Source: Bacilli bacterium
GTDB taxonomy: Bacteria; Bacillota_I; Bacilli_A; RF39; UBA660
Assembly (NCBI GenBank): GCA_017541445.1
Contig: JAFXZC010000010.1
Span: 1-64,000, forward strand
DNA length: 64,000 nucleotides
Direction of reading: 5' to 3'
Below, one piece after another: positions 33,423 through 40,820 of the stretch. A program made the translations under genes and the position numbers. Positions within the stretch are counted from its first letter, which is position 1; every line of letters begins with the position of its first letter. Below the pieces are notes generated by a model. The model searched no databases. It saw only the letters and a program-made list of their open reading frames with translations, and was not told the DNA's origin.

Positions 33423-34658
33423 GTGCCAGAAAAGATTTCACTCTTGAAGGAATCTGGCGAAAAATTGAACTCTAATATAGTTTCAATTTTTATGATTCCT
33501 GATACAGGCAAAAGATATATTATTACAACTGAAAACGCTGTGGATCCGCATGGACTCACTGTTTTGCATGTGAGTGAAATTCGTGACCATACCCTTGTAA
33601 AAGTAGAAGAAGATGAAGAATGGTCTGCTATTAAAACAATAATGAGAGCTATTATTTCTGGCAATGTTGGTTCTTATCAATATTTAGCTACTATGCAAAC
33701 TGCTAAAATTGATAATGTTTATTCAAGAGATATTTCAGTATCTTCATCTGCTGCTAAGCAAATGACTGATAATTATAATGCAGCTGATAAGATTGCTTCT
33801 CCAACTGAAGCAAATAGTGCTCCTTCTGAGGATGCTATGGCAGCTATTACTCCTGGCGGAGCAAATGTTCCTGCTGCTTCTATATTCCCAAATGGTGGGG
33901 TTAAACCAACAGAAGAAAATGAAATAAGTCCTGGTATTGCTGATATGGCTGCACAGGTAAATCCTGTTGCATCTCCACAAACTGTTCAAGCTGCTTTACC
34001 AGAAGATACACATTTAACTGCTGCAAGACCTGCTCAAGTGGTTGCTACTGATCAAGTTGCTGCTGCTGTTCAATCAGTTCCAGTTCAACAATATCAACAA
34101 CCACAATATGCACAACCAATGCAACCTGCTCAACCTCAATATGCACAACCAATGCAAGGTGGAGTAGTTGATGCTAGTCAAATGGTTAGACAACAACAAT
34201 ATGGAACTATGGATCCTAATATAAATACACAGATGAGTACTATGGGTGTTACAGCTGGTTATGGAACAATGGCTCCTATGGATAATGGAGTTTATGCATA
34301 TAATCAACAAATGCAACCTGTTGTTAATCTTGATGCTATTATTGCAGAAGCTCAAGAAAAATTTAATGAAAGTATTAGAACTTTGGTTTATTCAATATAT
34401 GAAAAGGTACAAAATGAGGGAGTTACTAAACAAGTTGTTCAACAAACAGTTCAACAAATGCAACCTGTAATGCAACAGGCTGTTCAATCTATTCCTACAC
34501 AACAATATCAACAGCCACAATATGCTCAACCAATGCAACAACAACCACAATATGCACAGCCAATGTCATATACTCAACAAATTCCTGTTGTTAATGCATA
34601 TCCGCAAGGATATCAACAACCTATGTTAGTATCTGCAATTAATGATAATAGACAATAA
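33423..34658 (+). CDS. Q/P-rich protein with DUF1292-like N-terminus, unknown function
   Basis: A 411-residue protein starting with GTG (AAGGG 7 bases upstream; the TTG at 33417 is too close). Residues 1-~85 form a compact domain with IFMIPDTGKRYIITT and EEDEEWSAIKTIM, resembling the small YrzB/DUF1292 domain in its E-E-W-x-x-I ending (weak). The rest is Ala/Pro/Gln-rich with repeated QYQQPQYAQPM units (34081-34160 and 34498-34570) around a short helical segment (NLDAIIAEAQEKFNESI). The tail composition recalls the Q/P tail of CpaF at 2560-2860. It has no signal peptide or membrane helix and is probably cytoplasmic. Confidence 0.7.
   Translation: MPEKISLLKESGEKLNSNIVSIFMIPDTGKRYIITTENAVDPHGLTVLHVSEIRDHTLVKVEEDEEWSAIKTIMRAIISGNVGSYQYLATMQTAKIDNVYSRDISVSSSAAKQMTDNYNAADKIASPTEANSAPSEDAMAAITPGGANVPAASIFPNGGVKPTEENEISPGIADMAAQVNPVASPQTVQAALPEDTHLTAARPAQVVATDQVAAAVQSVPVQQYQQPQYAQPMQPAQPQYAQPMQGGVVDASQMVRQQQYGTMDPNINTQMSTMGVTAGYGTMAPMDNGVYAYNQQMQPVVNLDAIIAEAQEKFNESIRTLVYSIYEKVQNEGVTKQVVQQTVQQMQPVMQQAVQSIPTQQYQQPQYAQPMQQQPQYAQPMSYTQQIPVVNAYPQGYQQPMLVSAINDNRQ
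34081..34570 (+). repeat. Coding Q/P-rich tandem units
   Basis: Two clusters of the unit encoding QYQQPQYAQPM (34081-34160 and 34498-34570), separated by a non-repeated segment. The repeats are in frame and part of the protein at 33423-34658. Confidence 0.7.
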
Positions 34659-34684
34659 ATAATCTGGTAACAGATTATTTTTTT
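34657..34684. terminator. Terminator between converging Q/P-rich and NifU-like genes
   Basis: Stem ATAATCTG / CAGATTAT with loop GTAA and flanking A/T runs. Confidence 0.8.
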
Positions 34685-34698
34685 GCATAAAAAAAGAG

Positions 34699-34935
34699 TT
34701 ATATTTCTGTATTAATAACTCCTTCAATTTCTGGTATTTCTTGTTTTAAGGTTTCGTATAAACCATTTTTTATTGTTTCATCAGAAAAGAGACAAGCAGC
34801 ACAAGCACCTGTTAATTTAACGTATACTATTTTATCTTTATATTTTATAAATTCTACATCGCCACCATCCATATTTAAATATGGTCTAATGTCTTCTAGA
34901 ACAGTTTTAATTTTATTTTCTATGTCCTTTTCCAT
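34699..34935 (-). CDS. NifU C-terminal-domain Fe-S scaffold
   Basis: A 78-residue protein consisting only of the NifU-like C-terminal domain (NFU family): MDGGDVEFI at 22-30, then VKLTGACAACLFS with the CxxC pair Cys45 and Cys48. Such proteins carry [4Fe-4S] clusters to apoproteins. The ATG at 34935 is preferred to a GTG at 34944 that overlaps AAAGGTG. It is divergent from the S1 gene. Together with ferredoxin at 31.6 kb and the TrpRS cysteine motif it indicates active Fe-S metabolism. Confidence 0.9.
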   Translation of the reverse strand: MEKDIENKIKTVLEDIRPYLNMDGGDVEFIKYKDKIVYVKLTGACAACLFSDETIKNGLYETLKQEIPEIEGVINTEI

Positions 34936-34990
34936 AAAAATCACCTTTAATATTATATCTAAATTATTATTTGGTGTAAATGAATAATTA

Positions 34991-34999
34991 TGATATAAT
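34991..34999 (+). promoter_or_regulatory. Extended -10 promoter TGATATAAT
   Basis: TGATATAAT, 20 bases before the ATG of the S1-domain gene, with a GAGAGGTGG ribosome site between. Confidence 0.65.
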
Positions 35000-35019
35000 A
35001 CATTACGAGAGGTGGAATA

Positions 35020-35364
35020 ATGCCAAATATAGAGGTAGGAGGCATTGTTAAGGGTAAGGTCACCGGTGTAGAAAATTATGGGATATTTGTCCTTGTTGAT
35101 AATAGTTATACAGGTTTAATACATATATCTGAAATATCAGATAATTTTGTTAAGAATGTATTTGATTATGTAAATGTTGATGAGGAGATTTATTCTAAAG
35201 TAATAGCTATTGATGAAGATAATAAAAGATTAAAATTATCAATTAAAAATTTTAACTATCGTACAGGAGAAGATACATTTAAAGATGATGTTAATGGCTT
35301 TAAGCCCTTACAGGATATGCTACCTAGTTGGATAGAAGAATATAAATTAAAAAATAATTTGTAG
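35020..35364 (+). CDS. S1-domain RNA-binding protein (CvfD/YugI-like)
   Basis: A 114-residue protein with one S1 RNA-binding domain at residues 5-75: VGGIVKGKVTGVENYGIFV, then GLIHISEIS and RLKLSIKNF. The C-terminal ~35 residues are a short helical tail ending WIEEYKLKNNL. Single-S1 proteins of this size in Bacilli (YugI/GSP13, pneumococcal CvfD) bind ribosomes or act as post-transcriptional regulators; the same role here is inferred. It has its own promoter and terminator. Confidence 0.9.
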   Translation: MPNIEVGGIVKGKVTGVENYGIFVLVDNSYTGLIHISEISDNFVKNVFDYVNVDEEIYSKVIAIDEDNKRLKLSIKNFNYRTGEDTFKDDVNGFKPLQDMLPSWIEEYKLKNNL

Positions 35365-35371
35365 TTCTATT

Positions 35372-35399
35372 AAGAAACTGTTAATCAGTTTCTTTTTTC
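35372..35399 (+). terminator. Intrinsic terminator after the S1 gene
   Basis: Stem AAGAAACTG / CAGTTTCTT with loop TTAAT and T run. Confidence 0.85.
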
Positions 35400-35419
35400 T
35401 TTATAATTAATTCTTGTTA

Positions 35420-35428
35420 TGATATAAT
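35420..35428 (+). promoter_or_regulatory. Extended -10 promoter TGATATAAT
   Basis: TGATATAAT just downstream of a terminator and 18 bases before the next ATG at 35447; AGGTG is the ribosome site. Confidence 0.65.
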
Positions 35429-35446
35429 TTATAATAGGTGAAGAAT

Positions 35447-36997
35447 ATGAAAAGGGGAAACTTAGTATTAGAAAATGTACCTAAATTAAATACTTTTGTA
35501 TTAATGGCTAAATCTAATGAACTATTAATTAATTATGTTAATAAGATTTCTAATAAAAAAGTTAATTCAATGAAGTTTGAATCTGATTTTGATTGTGTTT
35601 CTCTAGATCTTTTATATACTTCATTGAAGGTAATGAATAATAATGATAAACTTACTACTAAAGAATTTAATAAACTAGATAAAGATGAATTAAAGTATTA
35701 TATAAAAAGATTAAAAGGAATGAAAACTATAACTAGTCAAGTTCCTACTATAAAGAAAGAGGAACAATTAATTAGTTATATTAAGAATGCTTTATTAACT
35801 GGTTCTTATGTTGTAAATACTAATAATACAGTTAGATTTGATAATGGTTTAGTAGTTGATTCTTTATGGTTAGTAGATTTTGCTAATTTTATAGTTAATT
35901 CTTTATATTTAAATGCTAATTTATCTGATGATAGTAGAGAGTATATACTTAGAGTAATTGAATTACCTAAAGATAATAATATTAAAGATTGTAAAAAATA
36001 TATTAAAAGTATTAAATTATATGAATATAGTGTAAAGAAAGATAATAAAGGTCTTATTAGTTATAAGGATGTTATGTATCTTAAAAATATTCTTTCTGAT
36101 ATTAAAAAATATGATTTTAGAAAATTAAAAACTATTAATAGTTTATTATCTAAAGAAGGATATAATTTATCAATTAATAAATTAAATGTTGTATTAGATA
36201 AGAATGATAGATCTAAAGTAGAAAAGTTATTTAATGAAGAGTATTATGATGCTTTAAATGATTATTTAAAGAATATATATGTATGTAATGATAGTAGTTC
36301 AAGAAAGAATAAGAGTAGATTATTAGATACTTTAGAATATTTAAGAAGTATTGCACATGCATATATGGCTAATTATTCATTAGATGAATGTAGAAGATTA
36401 TTTGATGCAGATATTAATAAAGATGAATTATTAGGAGTATTTGCTATTGCTAATTTCTATATTTATTATGTTTATGATGAAAAGTTCTTAGATAGTTATT
36501 TTGATTATGAAAAATTAGATTTAGATAAATTAAAACCATCTATTATAGATTATGAAACTAAAGAGTATAAAGATATAATTAGTAAATTATCTGATTATAA
36601 TAAAAAGATGGTTAGTTTAAATAGTAAGATTAATGATTGTTTAAGTAATGATTTAAAGACTAAAAGAGAAATGTATGAAAATAGTAAAGTATTAGGCGAT
36701 GCTTGTAGAGAGTTAGAAAGTGTAGTTGCTAATATTAAAGAATATAGAGAACTGTTAAATTATGAAAAGAATACTAATTTAAGTTTAGCTAATATAAATA
36801 GAAGTAAAATTAGATATATTAAAGAATCTGTTATGGATGGTATGTATTATTTTGATAGATGTAAAAAATTATTAGTATTTGATTCATATAGTGAAACTAA
36901 TATTCAAAAAGATTTTCATTTAGAAATAAAATTAGTTGATTTTATAAATGTTTTATTATCTGATCATAATAAAAATTTAAGAATAGACTTTTATTGA
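35447..36997 (+). CDS. Unknown helical cytoplasmic protein
   Basis: A 516-residue protein with no signal peptide, membrane segment or recognised motif. It is rich in Lys, Asn, Asp, Leu and predicted mostly helical. A coiled-coil-like region lies near 385-455 (SKLSDYNKKMVSLNSKIND). The start is placed at ATG 35447 (MKRGNLVLENVP) because AGGTG is six bases upstream and the GTG at 35438 overlaps it. Codon use is extreme: nearly all Arg are AGA and most Leu are TTA. The TGA stop overlaps the next terminator stem. Lineage-specific gene of unknown role. Confidence 0.75.
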   Translation: MKRGNLVLENVPKLNTFVLMAKSNELLINYVNKISNKKVNSMKFESDFDCVSLDLLYTSLKVMNNNDKLTTKEFNKLDKDELKYYIKRLKGMKTITSQVPTIKKEEQLISYIKNALLTGSYVVNTNNTVRFDNGLVVDSLWLVDFANFIVNSLYLNANLSDDSREYILRVIELPKDNNIKDCKKYIKSIKLYEYSVKKDNKGLISYKDVMYLKNILSDIKKYDFRKLKTINSLLSKEGYNLSINKLNVVLDKNDRSKVEKLFNEEYYDALNDYLKNIYVCNDSSSRKNKSRLLDTLEYLRSIAHAYMANYSLDECRRLFDADINKDELLGVFAIANFYIYYVYDEKFLDSYFDYEKLDLDKLKPSIIDYETKEYKDIISKLSDYNKKMVSLNSKINDCLSNDLKTKREMYENSKVLGDACRELESVVANIKEYRELLNYEKNTNLSLANINRSKIRYIKESVMDGMYYFDRCKKLLVFDSYSETNIQKDFHLEIKLVDFINVLLSDHNKNLRIDFY

Positions 36998-37020
36998 TAG
37001 GCGTTGCCTATCTTTTTCTT
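36996..37020 (+). terminator. Intrinsic terminator after the unknown helical protein
   Basis: Stem GATAGGC / GCCTATC with loop GTT and T-rich tail; overlaps the TGA stop. Confidence 0.85.
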
Positions 37021-37039
37021 TTATTGCTATATGTTTTTA

Positions 37040-37048
37040 TGTTATAAT
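37040..37048 (+). promoter_or_regulatory. Extended -10 promoter TGTTATAAT
   Basis: TGTTATAAT, 28 bases before ATG 37076, following the terminator at 36996-37020. Confidence 0.65.
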
Positions 37049-37075
37049 GATTATGAGAATAAAGGATGTAGTGCT

Positions 37076-38047
37076 ATGGCTAATGGTGTTGTTCGTGTAG
37101 AAAAAAAGAGAGTTAGTTATGTCGGACTTATAATAGTATTTTCTATACTAGTAAGTGCTTTTTGTTTTGGCCTATATTTATATATTCAGAATCCTCAAAA
37201 AGTAAAAGCTTTTTTTAAAAAAGATGAAGTTTATATTGAAGAAAAAACTGATTCAAAAGGAAATGTTATTGTAGGTAATAATGCTTTATTACCAGTAGAT
37301 TTTGAACATAAAAAAATATTTGATAATAGAGGTTTAGTCATCTATATAGAAAGTGTTGAAAGAGCAAATAATGGATATACAGTAACTGTATTATTTACGT
37401 CTTCAGATAGATTAAGTTATGCTGATATTAAAGTAAATGATGTTTTAATTGATGGCTATTCAATTGATACTAGTTTTAAGGCAAGTATTAGAGAACCTAG
37501 TGAAGAGGTTACTACTAGTTTCTTTATAAAGAAACAGACTATGGCTGAATTAGAAATGACTCGTTTTACTAAGATATCAATGTTTTTTCATATTGATTTT
37601 TCTGAAGATAAGACTAAAGGAGAAGATTTCTTTGGAACAGCAGAATCATTTACTTATGAAAAGATAGATAATAGAAAAAAAGGTCTTATTACTGTTGCTA
37701 ATAAAGATAATTTGATTATTTATTATTATAAGTTATTACAAGATAAAGAGTTTTATTATTTATATTTTATATTAAAAGGTAATAATTTTAATCATAATCA
37801 TTATCTACAATTAAAAAAATTGTTGATAAATGAAGAAGTTTATAATTATGAGAACAATTTTGAAATATATATAAGAAATAATTCAATGAAACAATTTTAT
37901 TTGAAGATTCCTAGGAAAGATTTTGAATCAATTAAAAATTTTCGTGCTTCATTTTATATAATAACTGATGAAGGTGAAGATTATAATAGTAGAGTAGTAT
38001 ATATTACTAATGCAAATCTAATTAGAGTAAAGGAGGAGAGTTATTAA
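37076..38047 (+). CDS. Single-pass membrane protein with large ectodomain, unknown
   Basis: A 323-residue protein. A basic N-terminus (VRVEKKRVSY) precedes a membrane helix (VGLIIVFSILVSAFCFGLYL at about 18-37), then ~285 extracytoplasmic residues with alternating strand-like segments and no recognised motif. The ATG at 37076 is chosen because the promoter TGTTATAAT (37040-37048) and AAAGGATG lie between it and the longer frame start. Its stop overlaps the ATG of the zinc-ribbon membrane protein by one base (TAATG), so the two are co-translated and may work together at the surface. Confidence 0.75.
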   Translation: MANGVVRVEKKRVSYVGLIIVFSILVSAFCFGLYLYIQNPQKVKAFFKKDEVYIEEKTDSKGNVIVGNNALLPVDFEHKKIFDNRGLVIYIESVERANNGYTVTVLFTSSDRLSYADIKVNDVLIDGYSIDTSFKASIREPSEEVTTSFFIKKQTMAELEMTRFTKISMFFHIDFSEDKTKGEDFFGTAESFTYEKIDNRKKGLITVANKDNLIIYYYKLLQDKEFYYLYFILKGNNFNHNHYLQLKKLLINEEVYNYENNFEIYIRNNSMKQFYLKIPRKDFESIKNFRASFYIITDEGEDYNSRVVYITNANLIRVKEESY

Positions 38048-39048
38048 TGAATCAATGTGATAAATGTGGAGCAATTCTTGGTAGAGATGAAATAGTTTGT
38101 AAGAATTGTGGTAACCCAGTTAATAATCAGGGATTTACTGGATATAATGGTTCTAATAATTTCTATCCTGGTGCTTCTTTGAAAAGTATGGTAGAAAATA
38201 CTGGTACACTTAATTCACCTCAAGATAATTACAATAATAATATGGGTAATAATATGTTTATTGGTAATATGGGTGGACCAAATAACGGAAATAATAAAAA
38301 TAGTGGTGGTAAGTTTAATTTAAAAGAATTAGGTGACAAGAAAATTGTTATTGTTATTTTAATAGGCTTATTAGTAGTTGCTTTAATATTTGTTATTTTT
38401 GGTAATAAAATATTTGGAGGTAGTGGAGATCCTGTTGATACTGATGATACATTTGAATTAAAGACTCCTACAATTACTAATCCTCCTATAGAAACTGATC
38501 CGAATCCACAACCAACACCAACACCACAACCAGAACCAGAGCCAACCCCACAACCTGAACCGGAACCAACACCACAACCTGAACCAGAACCTGAACCTGA
38601 ACCACAGCCACAAAATTATAAAGAGGTTCCTTTTGAAAATTATGTTTTTGAAATTCCTTTAGATTATAATGCTGCTGAGTATGAAAAAGAAAATAGAAAG
38701 ATATTATATATTACTTCTAAAAATGGTAATTGGGGTGGAGCTATTAACTTAGAAAAAGGTTCATATAATCAAGTAGTTAAGAGTAAAGAAAATATAAAGA
38801 GTAATTATGAATCTCAAGGTTATGAAGTTAAAAGTATAAAAGAGCAAAAGATTGGTAGTTTAACATTCTTTGTATTAGAAATATATGATGATGAATTTGG
38901 TAATGGACTTGCTGCTTTTACAAATGCAGGAAGTAATCAAGTATTCTTTATTACACTATATACAGACGATGGTAAATTAGATTATAATGCTTTAGGTGTT
39001 TTATCTAATTTAATATATAAAGCTAAATTAAGAGCTCAAGGATATTAA
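38047..39048 (+). CDS. Zinc-ribbon, single-pass membrane protein with ectodomain
   Basis: A 333-residue protein: an N-terminal zinc ribbon (CDKCG and CKNCG at about 4-20), an Asn/Gly-rich linker, one membrane helix (IVIVILIGLLVVALIFVIFG near 98-117), a Pro/Gln/Glu repeat spacer (PQPEPEPTPQ units, DNA ~38505-38610) and a ~145-residue C-terminal ectodomain (VPFENYVFEIPLDY, then LYTDDGKLDYNALG). The ectodomain pattern resembles that of the protein at 48810-50483, both possibly PsbP/Mog1-like (weak). Zinc-ribbon inside and sensor-like domain outside suggest signalling or assembly. AAAGGAGGAG precedes the start. Confidence 0.75.
   Translation: MNQCDKCGAILGRDEIVCKNCGNPVNNQGFTGYNGSNNFYPGASLKSMVENTGTLNSPQDNYNNNMGNNMFIGNMGGPNNGNNKNSGGKFNLKELGDKKIVIVILIGLLVVALIFVIFGNKIFGGSGDPVDTDDTFELKTPTITNPPIETDPNPQPTPTPQPEPEPTPQPEPEPTPQPEPEPEPEPQPQNYKEVPFENYVFEIPLDYNAAEYEKENRKILYITSKNGNWGGAINLEKGSYNQVVKSKENIKSNYESQGYEVKSIKEQKIGSLTFFVLEIYDDEFGNGLAAFTNAGSNQVFFITLYTDDGKLDYNALGVLSNLIYKAKLRAQGY
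38505..38610 (+). repeat. Coding Pro-Gln/Glu spacer repeat
   Basis: Tandem codons for PQPEPEPTPQ-type units, imperfectly repeated in DNA (CCACAACCTGAACC variants). It forms a rigid spacer between membrane and ectodomain. Confidence 0.75.
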
Positions 39049-39070
39049 GAGAATAGTATTATTCTCTTTT
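39047..39070 (+). terminator. Intrinsic terminator after the zinc-ribbon protein
   Basis: Stem AAGAGAATA / TATTCTCTT with loop GTAT; overlaps the stop codon. Confidence 0.75.
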
Positions 39071-39116
39071 AATATGTATTCTTTTATGTTATTATACTTA
39101 ACATGGAGGATTTAAT

Positions 39117-39524
39117 ATGGAAGAAATATGGTTAGATTTATATTATAAAGCTAAAGAAGCTTTGAATTCTAAAGAATTATCTCCTTTTATTACTATGGGT
39201 ACTAATGCATGTGTTATTAGAACTGTTTCTGGTAATATTTATACTGGTATTAATATAGATACTTTTTCTAATTTAAATAGTTGTGCTGAGAGAAGTGCTG
39301 TTACAAATATGATTAATCATGGTGAAAAAGAAATAGATAAAATAGTAATAGTTAATGAATTGGAAGAAGTTATTAAACCTTGTAAGAAGTGTTTACCTTA
39401 TTTATTAGAATTATCTTCTGATGGTAATGATATTGAAATACTAACTGATGTTGCTCCTATTAAAATTACTAAATTATATAAACAATTACCTAATTGGTGG
39501 GGAACTTTAAGAATTAAAAAGTAA
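39117..39524 (+). CDS. Cytidine deaminase-family protein
   Basis: A 135-residue zinc hydrolase of the cytidine deaminase fold. The zinc ligands and catalytic Glu are Cys56-Ala57-Glu58 (SCAERSA) and Cys89, Cys92 (PCKKC). The family deaminates cytidine and deoxycytidine for pyrimidine salvage; the C-terminal part is closer in length to blasticidin-S-deaminase-like members than to Bacillus Cdd, so substrate is uncertain. TGGAGG precedes the ATG. The next gene, deoD, also belongs to nucleoside salvage. Confidence 0.88.
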   Translation: MEEIWLDLYYKAKEALNSKELSPFITMGTNACVIRTVSGNIYTGINIDTFSNLNSCAERSAVTNMINHGEKEIDKIVIVNELEEVIKPCKKCLPYLLELSSDGNDIEILTDVAPIKITKLYKQLPNWWGTLRIKK

Positions 39525-39534
39525 ATATATTTAC

Positions 39535-39560
39535 AAAGAACTGTAAAACAGTTCTTTTTT
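39535..39560 (+). terminator. Intrinsic terminator after the deaminase gene
   Basis: Stem AAAGAACTG / CAGTTCTTT with loop TAAAA and T run. Confidence 0.85.
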
Positions 39561-39562
39561 AT

Positions 39563-39594
39563 TTGACACAATACATGTATAAATGGTGTATAAT
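39563..39594 (+). promoter_or_regulatory. deoD promoter with internal palindrome
   Basis: TTGACA at 39563-39568 and TATAAT at 39589-39594 are separated by 20 bases, longer than optimal. The spacer contains the perfect palindrome ATACATGTAT (39571-39580), a candidate operator that could compensate for or control the long spacing. Confidence 0.5.
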
Positions 39595-39617
39595 GTAATC
39601 ATAGAGGAGAGTAAGAT

Positions 39618-40346
39618 ATGAGACCACAAAAAGAACCAATACATATTAATGCTAAACATGGTGACATTGCCGAATACGTTTTGTTCCCTGGTGATCCATT
39701 AAGAGCTAAGTATATTGCTGATCATTTTTTAAAAAATGTCAAACAAGTTACTGATGTTAGAAATATGTTAGGATTTACTGGAGAATACAAAGGTAAAAAA
39801 ATAACAGTAATGGGTCATGGTATGGGTATGCCATCAGTTAGTATTTATGCATTTGAGTTATTCTATTATTATAATGTACAAAAAGTTATTAGAATAGGTA
39901 CATGTGGCGTATGCAGTAAAGAAGTAAATATTCCAGAAATAATAGTTGCTGATAAGATATTCACTGAATCAAATTGGGGATTCCAATATGATGGCAGTAC
40001 TAATAGCTTAGAATATCCTTCAGCTGAATTATTAAAAACTATTGAAAAGAAAGCTCATGAAATGAATTTAAAAATTCATGAAGGTACTCTTATTACAAGT
40101 GATATCTTTGGCCCTTATGGTAATGATGATGAACAAATTGCTAGAGTTCCAAAAGATTTAAAAGTACTTGGTGAAGAGATGGAAGGATTTGCATTACTTC
40201 ATTTAGCATACAAATTTGAAAGACAAGCTGCTGTAATAGTAACAGCTGTTGATTCTAAATTTACTGATAAAGTAGTAAGTTCAGAAGAAAGACAAACTTC
40301 TCTAGATGATATGATATCACTAGGATTAGAATCTTTAATAGACTAA
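39618..40346 (+). CDS. deoD: Purine-nucleoside phosphorylase
   Basis: A 242-residue enzyme of the DeoD (hexameric, NP-I) family that splits purine nucleosides with phosphate. Motifs include HINAKHGDIAEYVLFPGDP at the N-terminus (phosphate and nucleoside contacts), VMGHGMGMPSVSIY, VIRIGTCGV and EEMEGFALL, then TAVDSKF. Length matches E. coli and Bacillus DeoD. GGAGAG ribosome site. It is a single-gene transcript with its own unusual promoter. Confidence 0.96.
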   Translation: MRPQKEPIHINAKHGDIAEYVLFPGDPLRAKYIADHFLKNVKQVTDVRNMLGFTGEYKGKKITVMGHGMGMPSVSIYAFELFYYYNVQKVIRIGTCGVCSKEVNIPEIIVADKIFTESNWGFQYDGSTNSLEYPSAELLKTIEKKAHEMNLKIHEGTLITSDIFGPYGNDDEQIARVPKDLKVLGEEMEGFALLHLAYKFERQAAVIVTAVDSKFTDKVVSSEERQTSLDDMISLGLESLID

Positions 40347-40396
40347 TTCTATTTGATATAGGGGAAAAGTGTGATATGGCACTATGATGCCTAGAT

Positions 40397-40420
40397 AAAA
40401 GAGACTTTAAAGTCTCTTTT
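40397..40420 (+). terminator. Intrinsic terminator after deoD
   Basis: Stem AAAAGAGACTT / AAGTCTCTTTT; nothing else recognised in the 50 bases before it. Confidence 0.8.
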
Positions 40421-40424
40421 ATTG

Positions 40425-40433
40425 TGTTATAAT
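40425..40433 (+). promoter_or_regulatory. Extended -10 promoter TGTTATAAT
   Basis: TGTTATAAT, 5 bases after the deoD terminator and 17 bases before ATG 40450. Confidence 0.65.
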
Positions 40434-40449
40434 ATGGGCAGGTGGTTTT

Positions 40450-40776
40450 ATGAAGACAATATTAGAAAAAATTAAATTTAATAATCTTTTAATTAATGAT
40501 CTTGTTGGTGATGATAGTGTTTTTATAATGAAGTTAGATAATTATGAAATTATGTTTTATGATTATGATATAGATAATGATTATGATTTAAGAAATAGAA
40601 ATATTTATAAATTAGATGAGTTTAAAATAGAAAATGGTAATGTAATAGTTACTTTATTAATATGGATGGAAGATAGTAAACTATTAGAAAAAGTTACTAT
40701 TAGTAGTAAAAAAGTATTTGTTAAAGTATATAAGAAAGATAAATTATTTAAAGAAGAAACAATTGAAGGTAAGTAA
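40450..40776 (+). CDS. Small unknown protein upstream of priA
   Basis: A 108-residue hydrophilic protein with mixed strand-like segments (NVIVTLLIWMED, VFVKVYKKDKLF) and no membrane helix or recognised motif. CAGGTGG gives a good ribosome site 7 bases before the ATG, and promoter and terminator flank it, so it appears to be a real single-gene unit. No function is assigned. Confidence 0.65.
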   Translation: MKTILEKIKFNNLLINDLVGDDSVFIMKLDNYEIMFYDYDIDNDYDLRNRNIYKLDEFKIENGNVIVTLLIWMEDSKLLEKVTISSKKVFVKVYKKDKLFKEETIEGK

Positions 40777-40790
40777 TACTTACTTTTTTA
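40769..40790 (+). terminator. Short terminator before priA
   Basis: Stem GTAAGT / ACTTAC with a 3-base loop and six T, overlapping the stop codon. A TGTTAAAAT extended -10 box (40791-40799) follows directly and would drive priA. Confidence 0.6.
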
Positions 40791-40820
40791 TGTTAAAATA
40801 TTTTTATTAGGAGGGATAAT

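Noticed and set aside
34074..34355. Minus- and plus-strand ORFs overlapping the Q/P-rich protein
   Set aside because: Out-of-frame reading of the repeat region.
40347..40396. Small ORF or RNA between deoD and its terminator
   Set aside because: Only a three-codon ORF and no clear structure apart from the terminator.
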